A stretch of 6,481 bases of DNA from Geopsychrobacter sp. (lineage in GTDB: Bacteria; Desulfobacterota; Desulfuromonadia; Desulfuromonadales; Geopsychrobacteraceae), in assembly GCA_030620915.1 (NCBI GenBank), contig JAUXIR010000088.1:1-6481 (forward strand), written 5' to 3'. The notes beneath the pieces were generated by a model. The model worked only from the letters and a program-made list of their open reading frames with translations, was not told the origin of the DNA and did not search any database. Position numbers and translations under genes: made by a program. Positions 1 through 6,192 of the stretch are shown piece by piece; position 1 is the first letter of the stretch; the number at the start of each line of letters is the position of its first letter.

Positions 1-52
1 GACGCCGGGCTGAGCGAGGGGGTTGATAATCGTAACGAACTTTTTTTATCAT
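1..52 (-). CDS. Possible 5' end of a leftward gene, cut by the window edge
   Basis: An ATG on the minus strand at 52-50 opens a frame that stays free of stops to the left edge. It gives only 17 whole codons, beginning M-I-K-K-V-R-Y-D-Y-Q. The A-rich codons straight after the ATG are typical of genuine bacterial starts. A good leftward sigma70-like promoter lies about 57 bases upstream of the ATG. Against it, no clear Shine-Dalgarno sequence precedes the ATG, and 17 codons are too few to recognise a family. In-frame TGA codons upstream rule out a much longer N-terminus. No function can be suggested. The competing reading is a rightward open frame through 1-183, which would be the tail of an upstream gene; it looks less convincing. 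Confidence 0.3.
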   Translation of the reverse strand, partial: MIKKVRYDYQPPRSARR

Positions 53-115
53 GGCGTAAAATACCGAATCACAGGCCCCAGCTCTTGCGAGGCGTCATCA
101 ACATCACAATCCGGG

Positions 116-145
116 ATCATAACAGAGAAATTGCCATTTTGTCCA
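116..145 (-). promoter_or_regulatory. Leftward sigma70-like promoter
   Basis: On the minus strand, TGGACA (145-140) is followed after 18 bases by TATGAT (121-116). Each hexamer matches five of six consensus bases of the sigma70 -35 and -10 elements. The predicted start, near 109, would leave a leader of about 57 bases before the ATG at 52. This is the best promoter-like match I noticed in the window, and it is the main support for a gene leaving the left edge. Activity is inferred from sequence only. Confidence 0.4.
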
Positions 146-157
146 GTCCAACTCCCC

Positions 158-186
158 TTGTCGGGCCGTCGTTAAAGGGCTAAGAT
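158..186 (+). promoter_or_regulatory. Probable promoter of the peptidase-hrpB pair
   Basis: TTGTCG (158-163) and TAAGAT (181-186) are separated by exactly 17 bases. Each matches four of six sigma70 consensus bases. Transcription would start near 193, giving a leader of about 38 bases that carries the ribosome binding site at 221-224. It lies back to back with the leftward promoter at 116-145, with the two -35 boxes 12 bases apart, so a regulator bound between them could affect both. No clear operator palindrome was seen. Confidence 0.35.
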
Positions 187-230
187 AGTCTTTCTGACCT
201 CAACAAATTAAAGCTCACCTGGAGATAATC

Positions 231-1364
231 ATGATCAACAGCGAGAGAATCAGCAATGAATTTGCGCAGCAGACTGCTATCGACAGCCCTTCATTCAAGG
301 AAGCGGCAATGGCTGACTACCTGCGTCAGCGTTTTGCCCAGTTGGGTGCGACCCTGGTTGAGGATAGGGCCGCTGACCAGATCGGCAGCCAGAGTAATAA
401 TCTGATCTTTCGCATCGCCGGGACCAAACCGGGAAAACCCCTGTTGCTATCGGCACATATGGATACCGTCGGCCCGGCCGAGGGGGTCGAGCCGGTACTC
501 ATAGATGGGGTATTCCGCAGTGCCGGCAACACAATCCTGGGTGCAGATGATAAAGCGGGAATTGCCGAAATCATCGAAGCACTTGAGGTCCTGGCCGAGC
601 AGGAGATCGCGCACGTCCCGCTGGAGGTCGCAATCACCGTCTGCGAAGAGGTCGGCCTGCTGGGTGCCAAACACCTGGATTTCTCCCTCCTCAACGCAAA
701 GCGTGGCATCGCCCTCGACACCACCGGCATCTCGGATGTGATTCACAAGGCACCGGCCGCCAACCGCTTCAAAGTCAAGATCATCGGCCAGGAGGCCCAC
801 GCCGGGGTGATCCCGGAAAACGGCATATCCTCTATCCAGATTGCCGCTAAAGCGATCAGCCGCATGCAATTGGGCCGCATCGATGAAGAGACAACCGCTA
901 ATATCGGCATCATCAAAGGGGGTCAGGCGACCAACATCATCCCCCGCCAGACGATATTGGAGGGTGAAATTCGTAGCCATAACCCCGACAAGTTGCAGGA
1001 GTTAACCCGGCAGATCATTGCTCTGATCGAGGAGGAGGTTGAAACCGCACGCATAAGCGTAGACGGCACCGAGATCAAGGCCTCGATGAGCCTGGATCTG
1101 CACGAGGAATACCCGTCGATGCATGTCGACAAACAAGCGGAGATCCTGCAACTCATTACCGGAGCGGCAGAGGCGATCAACTTTCCCTTACATATCAAGG
1201 CGGCCGGCGGTGGATCAGATGCCAACATTCTAAACGCCCACGGCATTCAATGCGTTATTCTCGGCACCGGCATGAACAAGGTTCACTCGGTCGAGGAAGA
1301 GGTCCGGGTCGAGGATATGGTCCAGATTGCGCGACTGCTGGTCGAAATCATCCGTTGCGCCTGA
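231..1364 (+). CDS. M20-family peptidase T-like metallopeptidase
   Basis: A predicted cytoplasmic zinc-dependent aminopeptidase or di/tripeptidase, 377 residues, of the peptidase T-like branch of family M20 (B. subtilis YqjE type). The metal site is complete: SAHMDTV (74-80) supplies His76 and catalytic Asp78; GADDKAG (104-110) supplies the bridging Asp; CEEVG (138-142) supplies the general-base Glu139 and ligand Glu140; Asp163 follows in LDTTG; and His352 in KVHSVEE is the last ligand. The dimerisation domain (about 178-285) starts near GQEAHAG and interrupts the catalytic domain; GGGSDAN (326-332) is the usual late motif. There is no signal peptide, so action on internal peptides is inferred. 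The ATG has GGAG six bases upstream (221-224), which fixes the start. The stop lies two bases before hrpB. The family assignment is firm; the substrate is not, and related M20 enzymes that deacylate or cleave amidated amino acids cannot be excluded. Confidence 0.9.
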   Translation: MINSERISNEFAQQTAIDSPSFKEAAMADYLRQRFAQLGATLVEDRAADQIGSQSNNLIFRIAGTKPGKPLLLSAHMDTVGPAEGVEPVLIDGVFRSAGNTILGADDKAGIAEIIEALEVLAEQEIAHVPLEVAITVCEEVGLLGAKHLDFSLLNAKRGIALDTTGISDVIHKAPAANRFKVKIIGQEAHAGVIPENGISSIQIAAKAISRMQLGRIDEETTANIGIIKGGQATNIIPRQTILEGEIRSHNPDKLQELTRQIIALIEEEVETARISVDGTEIKASMSLDLHEEYPSMHVDKQAEILQLITGAAEAINFPLHIKAAGGGSDANILNAHGIQCVILGTGMNKVHSVEEEVRVEDMVQIARLLVEIIRCA

Positions 1365-1366
1365 AG

Positions 1367-3823
1367 ATGTCCCTGCCGATAGAAGACATTCTGCCACAGC
1401 TGAGAACAAAGCTGGCGCAACACCCGATCCTGGTCTTAGAAGCACCTCCAGGCGCGGGCAAGACCACGCGGGTTCCGCTGGCACTCCTGGATGCTGACTG
1501 GCTGAACGGGCAAAAGATTCTGATGCTCGAACCACGGCGCCTGGCCGCCCGTAGCGCGGCCGAATTCATGGCCCGACAACAAAGAGAAAAGGTCGGTCAA
1601 AGCGTCGGCTACAGCATCCGCTACGAACATCGGACCTCGACGCAAACCCGCATTGAAGTCATCACCGAAGGTATTCTGACCCGCCGCTTGCAATCAGACC
1701 CGGAACTCAGCGGGGTTGGACTGGTTATCTTCGATGAATTTCACGAGCGTAACATCCATAGCGATATTGCCCTGGCGCTGACCAATGACCTGCGCAAGGG
1801 CCTGCGCGAAGATCTGAAGATACTGATCATGTCGGCCACCCTCGATAGTCAGCCACTCATCAAACTGCTGGGTGCCGAGCGCTTGCGCTCAGAAGGCCGC
1901 AGCTGGCCAATTGAGATCAACTATGCCACGGGTGAGATCGCAACGGATTGCGTTGCACCGATGACGGCCGCAATCTCAAGAGCAGTCAAAGAGACCAAAG
2001 GCGACATCCTGGCCTTCCTGCCCGGCGTGCGTGAGATTGAACGGGTCAAAACTCAACTGAGGCAGCGCCTGCCACACCTTCATATCTATCCACTCCATGG
2101 TCGTCTGAAACCTGCAGAGCAACAGCTCGCGCTTCAGAAATCGGACCGGCGCAAACTGATTTTAACCACCAACATTGCCGAAACCAGCCTGACCATAGAT
2201 GGCATTACAACCGTGGTCGACTCTGGCCTTTGCCGTCAGCCGGGGTTCGATCCCGGCAGTGGCCTCACCCGCCTGAAGACCACACGCATTTCACAGGCCA
2301 GCAGCAATCAACGGGCCGGTCGGGCCGGACGTCAGGGGCCGGGCGTCTGCTACCGTCTCTGGAGTGAAGGGGTTCAGGCGACCCTGCTGCCGCAGACGCC
2401 ACCCGAAATTCGCAGCGCGGACCTGACCCCACTGGCCCTCGACCTTTGCTGCTGGGGACTGCAGGACGCAACTCAACTCGATTGGCTTGACCCGCCACCG
2501 ACCGGAGCCCTGGCGGCCGCGAATCAACTATTGAGTCAACTCGGCCTGATCGATCCGCGCGGCAGGCTCAGCGACGACGGTCGTCATGCAACCCGGCTCC
2601 CCATCCATCCGCGCTTTGCCAGTCTTTTGCTGGAGGCAAAACGGCTCAACGTCCTAGCGGTCGGATGCGTACTGAGCGCTTTTCTCGGCGAGCGGATGGG
2701 CAGTTCAACAGGCAGAGAAGAGGAGTTCAGCGAGGAGTTACGCCGCTTCACCCGGGAGATCCACAGCCAAAGGGGTCCGGGCGACCCACCAACCCGGGCG
2801 TTCAAACAGCTGGCTGGCATATTCAACATCAAGCCCCCCAAAATCGATGAACTGGAGAGCGACCTGCTGGCAACACTCGTCGCCCACGCCTATCCAGACA
2901 GAATCGCCTGTTCCAAACAGGCGAACGGGAACTATCTTCTCGCCAACGGTCGTGGCGCTAACCTCGGCATCCGCAGTCCCTTGAGAAGTTCCAACTGGTT
3001 GACGGTTACCGATATCAGTCAGAATGACAGGGGTGCGGTGATGATCAGACAGGCACTTGCGCTGGATCATAGCTGGCTCAAAAAACAGACCGAGGCGACA
3101 GAATGGCGAAATGAAGTTTTTTGGGATGGGCCGAAACAGCGCGTCATGGCACGCAGGGTCAAGCGACTCGGTGCAATTGAACTCTGTATCGAAAATCAAA
3201 ACCCGCCCCCCGAACAAACATTGGAAATCCTCTGTGAAACCATCCGCGCTGGTGGTGATGTCTTACTCAACTGGTCGCAAGAGACCGAACAATTCCTGAA
3301 CCGGTTAAGCCTGCTGCACAAGGTTTTTGGAAACTCCTGGCCGGTGATCGAGCGGACAAGTCTATTACAACGACCAGAGAGCTGGCTCGCCCCCTTCCTG
3401 AATGGGATCAGAACCGCGGCACAGCTGAAGAAGCTCAACCTGCTCCCTGCCCTGCAGAGCCTGCTCGACTGGCAACAGAACAGGCAACTCGGACAACTGA
3501 CCCCGTTACGCATGGGAGTCCCCAGCGGCGAGATGATGAAGATCGACTATCAACCCGAAGGGCCATCCCTCCCGGTAAAACTGCAACAACTCTTTGGACT
3601 GGCCGAAACACCCACCATCTGTCAGGGCCAGGTTTCGCTTAAACTGCACCTGCTCTCCCCTGCGGGTCGTCCCCTGGCGGTCACCAGCGATTTGCGCAGC
3701 TTCTGGGATCAGGTCTATCCTGAAGTGCAAAAGGAAATGAAGGGGCGCTACCCGAAACATCCCTGGCCGAACGACCCCTGGGCGGCAACCCCGACGCGAA
3801 GGCTCAAAAAGCATAGGAACTAA
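1367..3823 (+). CDS. hrpB: ATP-dependent helicase HrpB
   Basis: A DExH-box superfamily 2 helicase of 818 residues, matching the usual HrpB length of a little over 800. The ATPase core is intact: Walker A GAGKTT (29-34), motif Ia LEPRRLAA (54-61), Walker B DEFH (123-126), motif III SAT (155-157), the FLPG segment (217-220), motif V TTNIAETSL (267-275) and motif VI QRAGRAGR (315-322). A helicase-associated HA2-like helical region follows (about 355-500), then the HrpB-specific C-terminal domain (about 680-815) with LLSPAGRPL and the closing YPKHPWPNDP and TRR. This ending separates it from HrpA, which is much longer. It is presumed to remodel RNA or RNA-protein complexes; the physiological role of HrpB is poorly defined. 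The ATG at 1367 is chosen because it begins the conserved N-terminus and follows the peptidase stop by two bases. The frame stays open upstream to about 1250, but that stretch only overlaps the peptidase gene. No clear ribosome binding site precedes the ATG, so translation is probably coupled to the peptidase gene. Confidence 0.95.
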   Translation: MSLPIEDILPQLRTKLAQHPILVLEAPPGAGKTTRVPLALLDADWLNGQKILMLEPRRLAARSAAEFMARQQREKVGQSVGYSIRYEHRTSTQTRIEVITEGILTRRLQSDPELSGVGLVIFDEFHERNIHSDIALALTNDLRKGLREDLKILIMSATLDSQPLIKLLGAERLRSEGRSWPIEINYATGEIATDCVAPMTAAISRAVKETKGDILAFLPGVREIERVKTQLRQRLPHLHIYPLHGRLKPAEQQLALQKSDRRKLILTTNIAETSLTIDGITTVVDSGLCRQPGFDPGSGLTRLKTTRISQASSNQRAGRAGRQGPGVCYRLWSEGVQATLLPQTPPEIRSADLTPLALDLCCWGLQDATQLDWLDPPPTGALAAANQLLSQLGLIDPRGRLSDDGRHATRLPIHPRFASLLLEAKRLNVLAVGCVLSAFLGERMGSSTGREEEFSEELRRFTREIHSQRGPGDPPTRAFKQLAGIFNIKPPKIDELESDLLATLVAHAYPDRIACSKQANGNYLLANGRGANLGIRSPLRSSNWLTVTDISQNDRGAVMIRQALALDHSWLKKQTEATEWRNEVFWDGPKQRVMARRVKRLGAIELCIENQNPPPEQTLEILCETIRAGGDVLLNWSQETEQFLNRLSLLHKVFGNSWPVIERTSLLQRPESWLAPFLNGIRTAAQLKKLNLLPALQSLLDWQQNRQLGQLTPLRMGVPSGEMMKIDYQPEGPSLPVKLQQLFGLAETPTICQGQVSLKLHLLSPAGRPLAVTSDLRSFWDQVYPEVQKEMKGRYPKHPWPNDPWAATPTRRLKKHRN

Positions 3824-3860
3824 AACAGCCCGATAAGCCCTAAAAAAAACCATCCAGATC

Positions 3861-3867
3861 GAGAGGA
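3861..3867 (+). promoter_or_regulatory. Ribosome binding site of the enoyl-CoA hydratase
   Basis: GAGAGGA lies just ahead of the ATG at 3872, leaving four bases between. It supports independent initiation for this gene rather than coupling to hrpB, whose stop is 48 bases upstream. Confidence 0.65.
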
Positions 3868-3871
3868 CACA

Positions 3872-4654
3872 ATGAAATACGAAAACCTGTTGTTAAGCAT
3901 CAAGGACCGAGTTGCGCTCATCACGATCAACCGTCCGGCGGCGCTGAACGCCTTGAACCCTCAGACCCTCGAAGAGCTTGACCTCGCCTTTAACGCACTG
4001 GCGGACAACAATCAGGTCCATGCCGTTGTGCTGACCGGTGCGGGCGAAAAGGCATTCGTTGCCGGGGGCGATATTTCCGTGATGCAGCCGCTCGGGCCGC
4101 TGGAGGCCGCGAGAGTCGCACGCCAGGCACAGCAACTATTCGCGCGCATCGAGTCTTTCCCGAAAACGGTTATCGCCGCCATCAACGGCTATGCGCTGGG
4201 CGGTGGCTGTGAACTGGCGATGGCCTGCGATATCCGCATTGCGGCCGACAGTGCCCGCCTCGGTCAGCCGGAGATCAATCTCGGCATTATTCCCGGATGG
4301 GGAGGGACCCAGCGTCTGCCGCGCCTGGTCGGCCGCGGCAAGGCCAAGCAGATGATGCTCACCGGTGAGATGGTTAGCGCAGCTGAAGCCCTGCAGATCG
4401 GGCTGGTTGAGCAGGTAGTTAGCGCAGATCGCTTACTGAAAGCAGCCACCGAAATGGCGGATATGATTGCGGACAAGCCTCAGGTTGCGGTGCAACTCAT
4501 CCGTAAGGCGGTTGACAATGGGCTCGACATGCCACTCGATAAGGCGATCGACTACGAGGCGGATATCTTCGGACTTTGTTTCGCTACCGAAGATCAGAAA
4601 GAAGGGATGGCGGCGTTTTTGGAAAAACGCGGCGCCTGTTGGAAACATCGCTAA
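3872..4654 (+). CDS. Enoyl-CoA hydratase (crotonase family)
   Basis: A 260-residue crotonase-fold enzyme, predicted to add water across the double bond of trans-2-enoyl-CoA in fatty-acid or related acyl-CoA breakdown in the cytoplasm. Both glutamates of true hydratases are present: Glu114 in GGGCELAMACD and Glu134 in GQPEINLGIIPG (equivalents of rat Glu144 and Glu164). The oxyanion-hole segments are AFVAGGD (61-67) and the glycine run at 110-112. PGWGGTQRLPRLVG (141-154) and the C-terminal FLEKR are family signatures. The last residues, ending in WKHR, are close to the usual tail, so the gene looks complete. The start is fixed by AGGA at 3864-3867, four bases before the ATG, a slightly short spacing. 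It lies 48 bases after hrpB with no visible terminator between them, so read-through is possible. No thiolase, dehydrogenase or acyl-CoA synthetase gene lies in the window. Chain-length preference cannot be read from the sequence. Confidence 0.92.
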   Translation: MKYENLLLSIKDRVALITINRPAALNALNPQTLEELDLAFNALADNNQVHAVVLTGAGEKAFVAGGDISVMQPLGPLEAARVARQAQQLFARIESFPKTVIAAINGYALGGGCELAMACDIRIAADSARLGQPEINLGIIPGWGGTQRLPRLVGRGKAKQMMLTGEMVSAAEALQIGLVEQVVSADRLLKAATEMADMIADKPQVAVQLIRKAVDNGLDMPLDKAIDYEADIFGLCFATEDQKEGMAAFLEKRGACWKHR

Positions 4655-4695
4655 GGGGAAAAAGGCGGAGTGCGCAGAATCAGCGGGCTGTTCCT

Positions 4696-5130
4696 TTAAC
4701 GAAAGTTGAAACGGGTCATCACCCGACCAGCCATGACATTAAGCCTATTGGAGCGGTCGAGAGCGCCGAAGACCGGTTCTTTACGCAGCCCCATCGCGTT
4801 GAGCTCTTTGACGATCAGTTCATGACGCCCCATCTTCAACCCCTTGCGCAAGGCGGACAAGGCCTGATAACGCCGGCCGGACAGTCGGCAGGTACGCCCC
4901 AGAGCAAGATAGAGATCGGCATCGTCCGGGGCGGTATCAACGGCACTGGTGCAGAGAACCAGAGCGCGTGAAAAATCACGCTTCTCTTTGGCCAGACAAA
5001 AACCCAACCAGGCCAAAACTTGCGGTTGGTTACTCGTCCTCACCAGTTTTTCAAGTTCTATCAATGCAATCAAGGAGCTACCTGTTCGCGCCTCCTTGAT
5101 TGCCGCCTCAAGCCTTTGCTGATCTTTCAT
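4696..5130 (-). CDS. Small tetratricopeptide-repeat protein
   Basis: A 144-residue, probably cytoplasmic helical protein with no signal peptide or membrane segment. Two TPR-like helix pairs are visible. The first is about 36-69, with W-LG, A at the helix B position and a closing APDD. The second is about 70-105, with LYLALGRTCRLSGRRYQAL. The first 30 residues may form part of another repeat. The C-terminal tail (GLRKEPVFGALDRSNRLN) resembles, from memory, a conserved ending of small bacterial TPR proteins with a pattern of basic-P-V, L-x-R and N-x-L-N. TPRs bind partner proteins; the partner is unknown. The ATG at 5130 is preferred over the adjacent GTG at 5133 because GGGGA at 5142-5138 is seven bases from the ATG but only four from the GTG. 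It converges on the hydratase gene with a 41-base gap that holds no clear terminator. It lies downstream of the PHP gene, but the AT-rich gap suggests its own promoter. Confidence 0.75.
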   Translation of the reverse strand: MKDQQRLEAAIKEARTGSSLIALIELEKLVRTSNQPQVLAWLGFCLAKEKRDFSRALVLCTSAVDTAPDDADLYLALGRTCRLSGRRYQALSALRKGLKMGRHELIVKELNAMGLRKEPVFGALDRSNRLNVMAGRVMTRFNFR

Positions 5131-5137
5131 CACTCTG

Positions 5138-5142
5138 TCCCC
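5138..5142 (-). promoter_or_regulatory. Ribosome binding site deciding the TPR start
   Basis: GGGGA on the minus strand stands seven bases before the ATG at 5130 and four bases before the GTG at 5133. The normal spacing favours the ATG. Confidence 0.55.
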
Positions 5143-5221
5143 GACAATAAGCTCAGTCTGAAAAACAATTCTCGCCCGCTCTTAATCAATATTCTGAATC
5201 TAAAAAAAGTACACTTAAGAG

Positions 5222-5230
5222 AGATTACCA
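5222..5230 (-). promoter_or_regulatory. Weak candidate extended -10 for the TPR gene
   Basis: The minus strand reads TGG then TAATCT, which fits an extended -10 element. No good -35 box lies at the right distance. A start near 5215 would give a leader of about 85 bases. The support is the AT-rich setting (about 5155-5265) between two same-strand genes and little else. Confidence 0.2.
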
Positions 5231-5281
5231 AATTCACCGATTTTCTAAAAGGCTGATTTTCGAATTCAATCCCCGCTGGCG

Positions 5282-5312
5282 CCTGTGGTTAAGCCTGCCG
5301 ATCAGCCACAGG
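5282..5312 (-). other. Stem-loop overlapping the stop of the PHP gene
   Basis: CCTGTGG (5282-5288) and CCACAGG (5306-5312) form a perfect 7-bp stem around a 17-base loop that contains the TGA at 5304-5302. No run of T follows on either strand, so it does not look like a standard intrinsic terminator. It could be a 3'-end processing or stabilising structure, or chance. Confidence 0.3.
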
Positions 5313-6189
5313 GGTCACTCGTCCCTATTTGACGTCGATAGAGCGCCGAACGAATTTCATCGACACAGCTATAAGGGATACTCAGCCGACCGACACCAGC
5401 CCCGATGGCGATGGCGGATCCTTCGGTGCCATGGAAATCGGAACCGCCGGTCACGATCAATTGATGACGCCGAGCCAGACCGATCAACCAATAGACACCA
5501 TCCTGATTCACTCCATTATTATAAGCCTCAAGGCCGTCGAGACCCATTTCAACAAAGGTTTCAATCAAGGCCTCGAGTTCGCCATGATTGCGCGTGACAT
5601 AGGGAGGATGCGCCAATACGGCGATGCCACCGGCACTGTGGATCAAACCGATCGCTTCATCAATCGGGAAGAAACGCTTGGTGACATCGTTCGGCACCAG
5701 GTAGCGGTCGAAGGCCTCATCATGGCTTTGCACATAGCCCGCGGCACGCAGAGCCAGCGCAATATGCGGCCGACCGAGGGTGCCGTCGGCACTCTCTTCG
5801 ATCGCGAGAAAATCGAGGGGAGCCCGACCCTCATCTGCCAGCTGGCGATTTACCTTTTCAACAATCTGCTGGTTACGTCCGGCGCGAAACTCACGAAAAT
5901 CAGCCAGTTGCCGAGTGAGCTCCGCATGATGATGATCGAAGCCATAGCCGAGCAGGTGAATATCCTGATAGTCCTGCCATTGACTCGACAACTCAACCGC
6001 AGAAATCACCTCGACCCCGAGCTCGACCCCCGACTTCAGCGCGCTATCGATGCCATCGACATTATCATGATCCGCAATGGCGATCGCCTTCATCCCGGCC
6101 TTGGCCGCGAGTCCGACCAGCTCCGGTGGGCTATAGCGTCCATCAGAACAGGTGGTATGCAGATGCAGATCGACCCGTTGTTGCGTCAC
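5302..6189 (-). CDS. PHP-domain phosphoesterase (YciV/RNase AM-like)
   Basis: A 295-residue PHP (polymerase and histidinol phosphatase) metalloenzyme, close to the length of E. coli YciV (RNase AM, 293 residues). That family removes phosphate from 3',5'-bisphosphonucleosides and trims short oligonucleotides and RNA 5' ends. The metal-ligand motifs are in order: DLHLHT (7-12) with His9 and His11; Asp16; DHDN (40-43); Glu66 in AVELS; His78 in DIHLLGYG; His194 in LAHPP; and GSDFHG (249-254) with Asp251 and His253. The insertion domain (about 100-165) contains the family motif GRPHIA. The start is GTG at 6189: it places the first HLHT eight residues in, and AAGGGGAA (6204-6197) is well spaced upstream. 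That site lies inside the last codons of tex, whose stop ends three bases before the GTG, so the two genes are an operon. The fold and active site are clear; the exact substrate is inferred from the family. Confidence 0.88.
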   Translation of the reverse strand: MTQQRVDLHLHTTCSDGRYSPPELVGLAAKAGMKAIAIADHDNVDGIDSALKSGVELGVEVISAVELSSQWQDYQDIHLLGYGFDHHHAELTRQLADFREFRAGRNQQIVEKVNRQLADEGRAPLDFLAIEESADGTLGRPHIALALRAAGYVQSHDEAFDRYLVPNDVTKRFFPIDEAIGLIHSAGGIAVLAHPPYVTRNHGELEALIETFVEMGLDGLEAYNNGVNQDGVYWLIGLARRHQLIVTGGSDFHGTEGSAIAIGAGVGRLSIPYSCVDEIRSALYRRQIGTSDPCG

Positions 6190-6192
6190 CTG

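Noticed and set aside
1..183. A rightward frame open for 60 codons and ending with TAA at 181-183
   Set aside because: It could be the tail of an upstream gene, but the translation shows no recognisable motif, it uses many rare codons (ATA, AGG, CGA, AGA), and it runs through two promoter-like elements. It cannot be fully excluded without the left flank.
447..980. A 177-codon leftward open frame inside the peptidase gene
   Set aside because: It lies wholly within a gene with all M20 metal-site motifs and has no recognisable domain of its own.
1250..1366. N-terminal extension of hrpB by 39 codons
   Set aside because: It overlaps the conserved C-terminus of the peptidase, and HrpB homology starts at the ATG at 1367.
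3248..3255. GCTGGTGG, identical to the E. coli Chi octamer
   Set aside because: A single copy inside hrpB in a GC-rich window is expected by chance, and the host's Chi sequence is unknown.
3824..3871. Possible terminator between hrpB and the hydratase gene, suggested by a run of eight A after AGCCCT
   Set aside because: The GC-rich segments nearby are direct rather than inverted, so no stem forms on either strand.
4613..4630. Inverted repeat GCGTTTTT-GG-AAAAACGC near the end of the hydratase gene
   Set aside because: It encodes the conserved F-L-E-K-R tail, the loop is too small, and no T run follows, so it is probably a by-product of codon choice rather than a terminator.
5131..5256. A stop-free rightward stretch through the AT-rich gap reading as a Lys/Leu-rich peptide
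   Set aside because: It has no ATG, GTG or TTG start within the gap and would have to begin antisense to the TPR gene; no ribosome binding site was seen.
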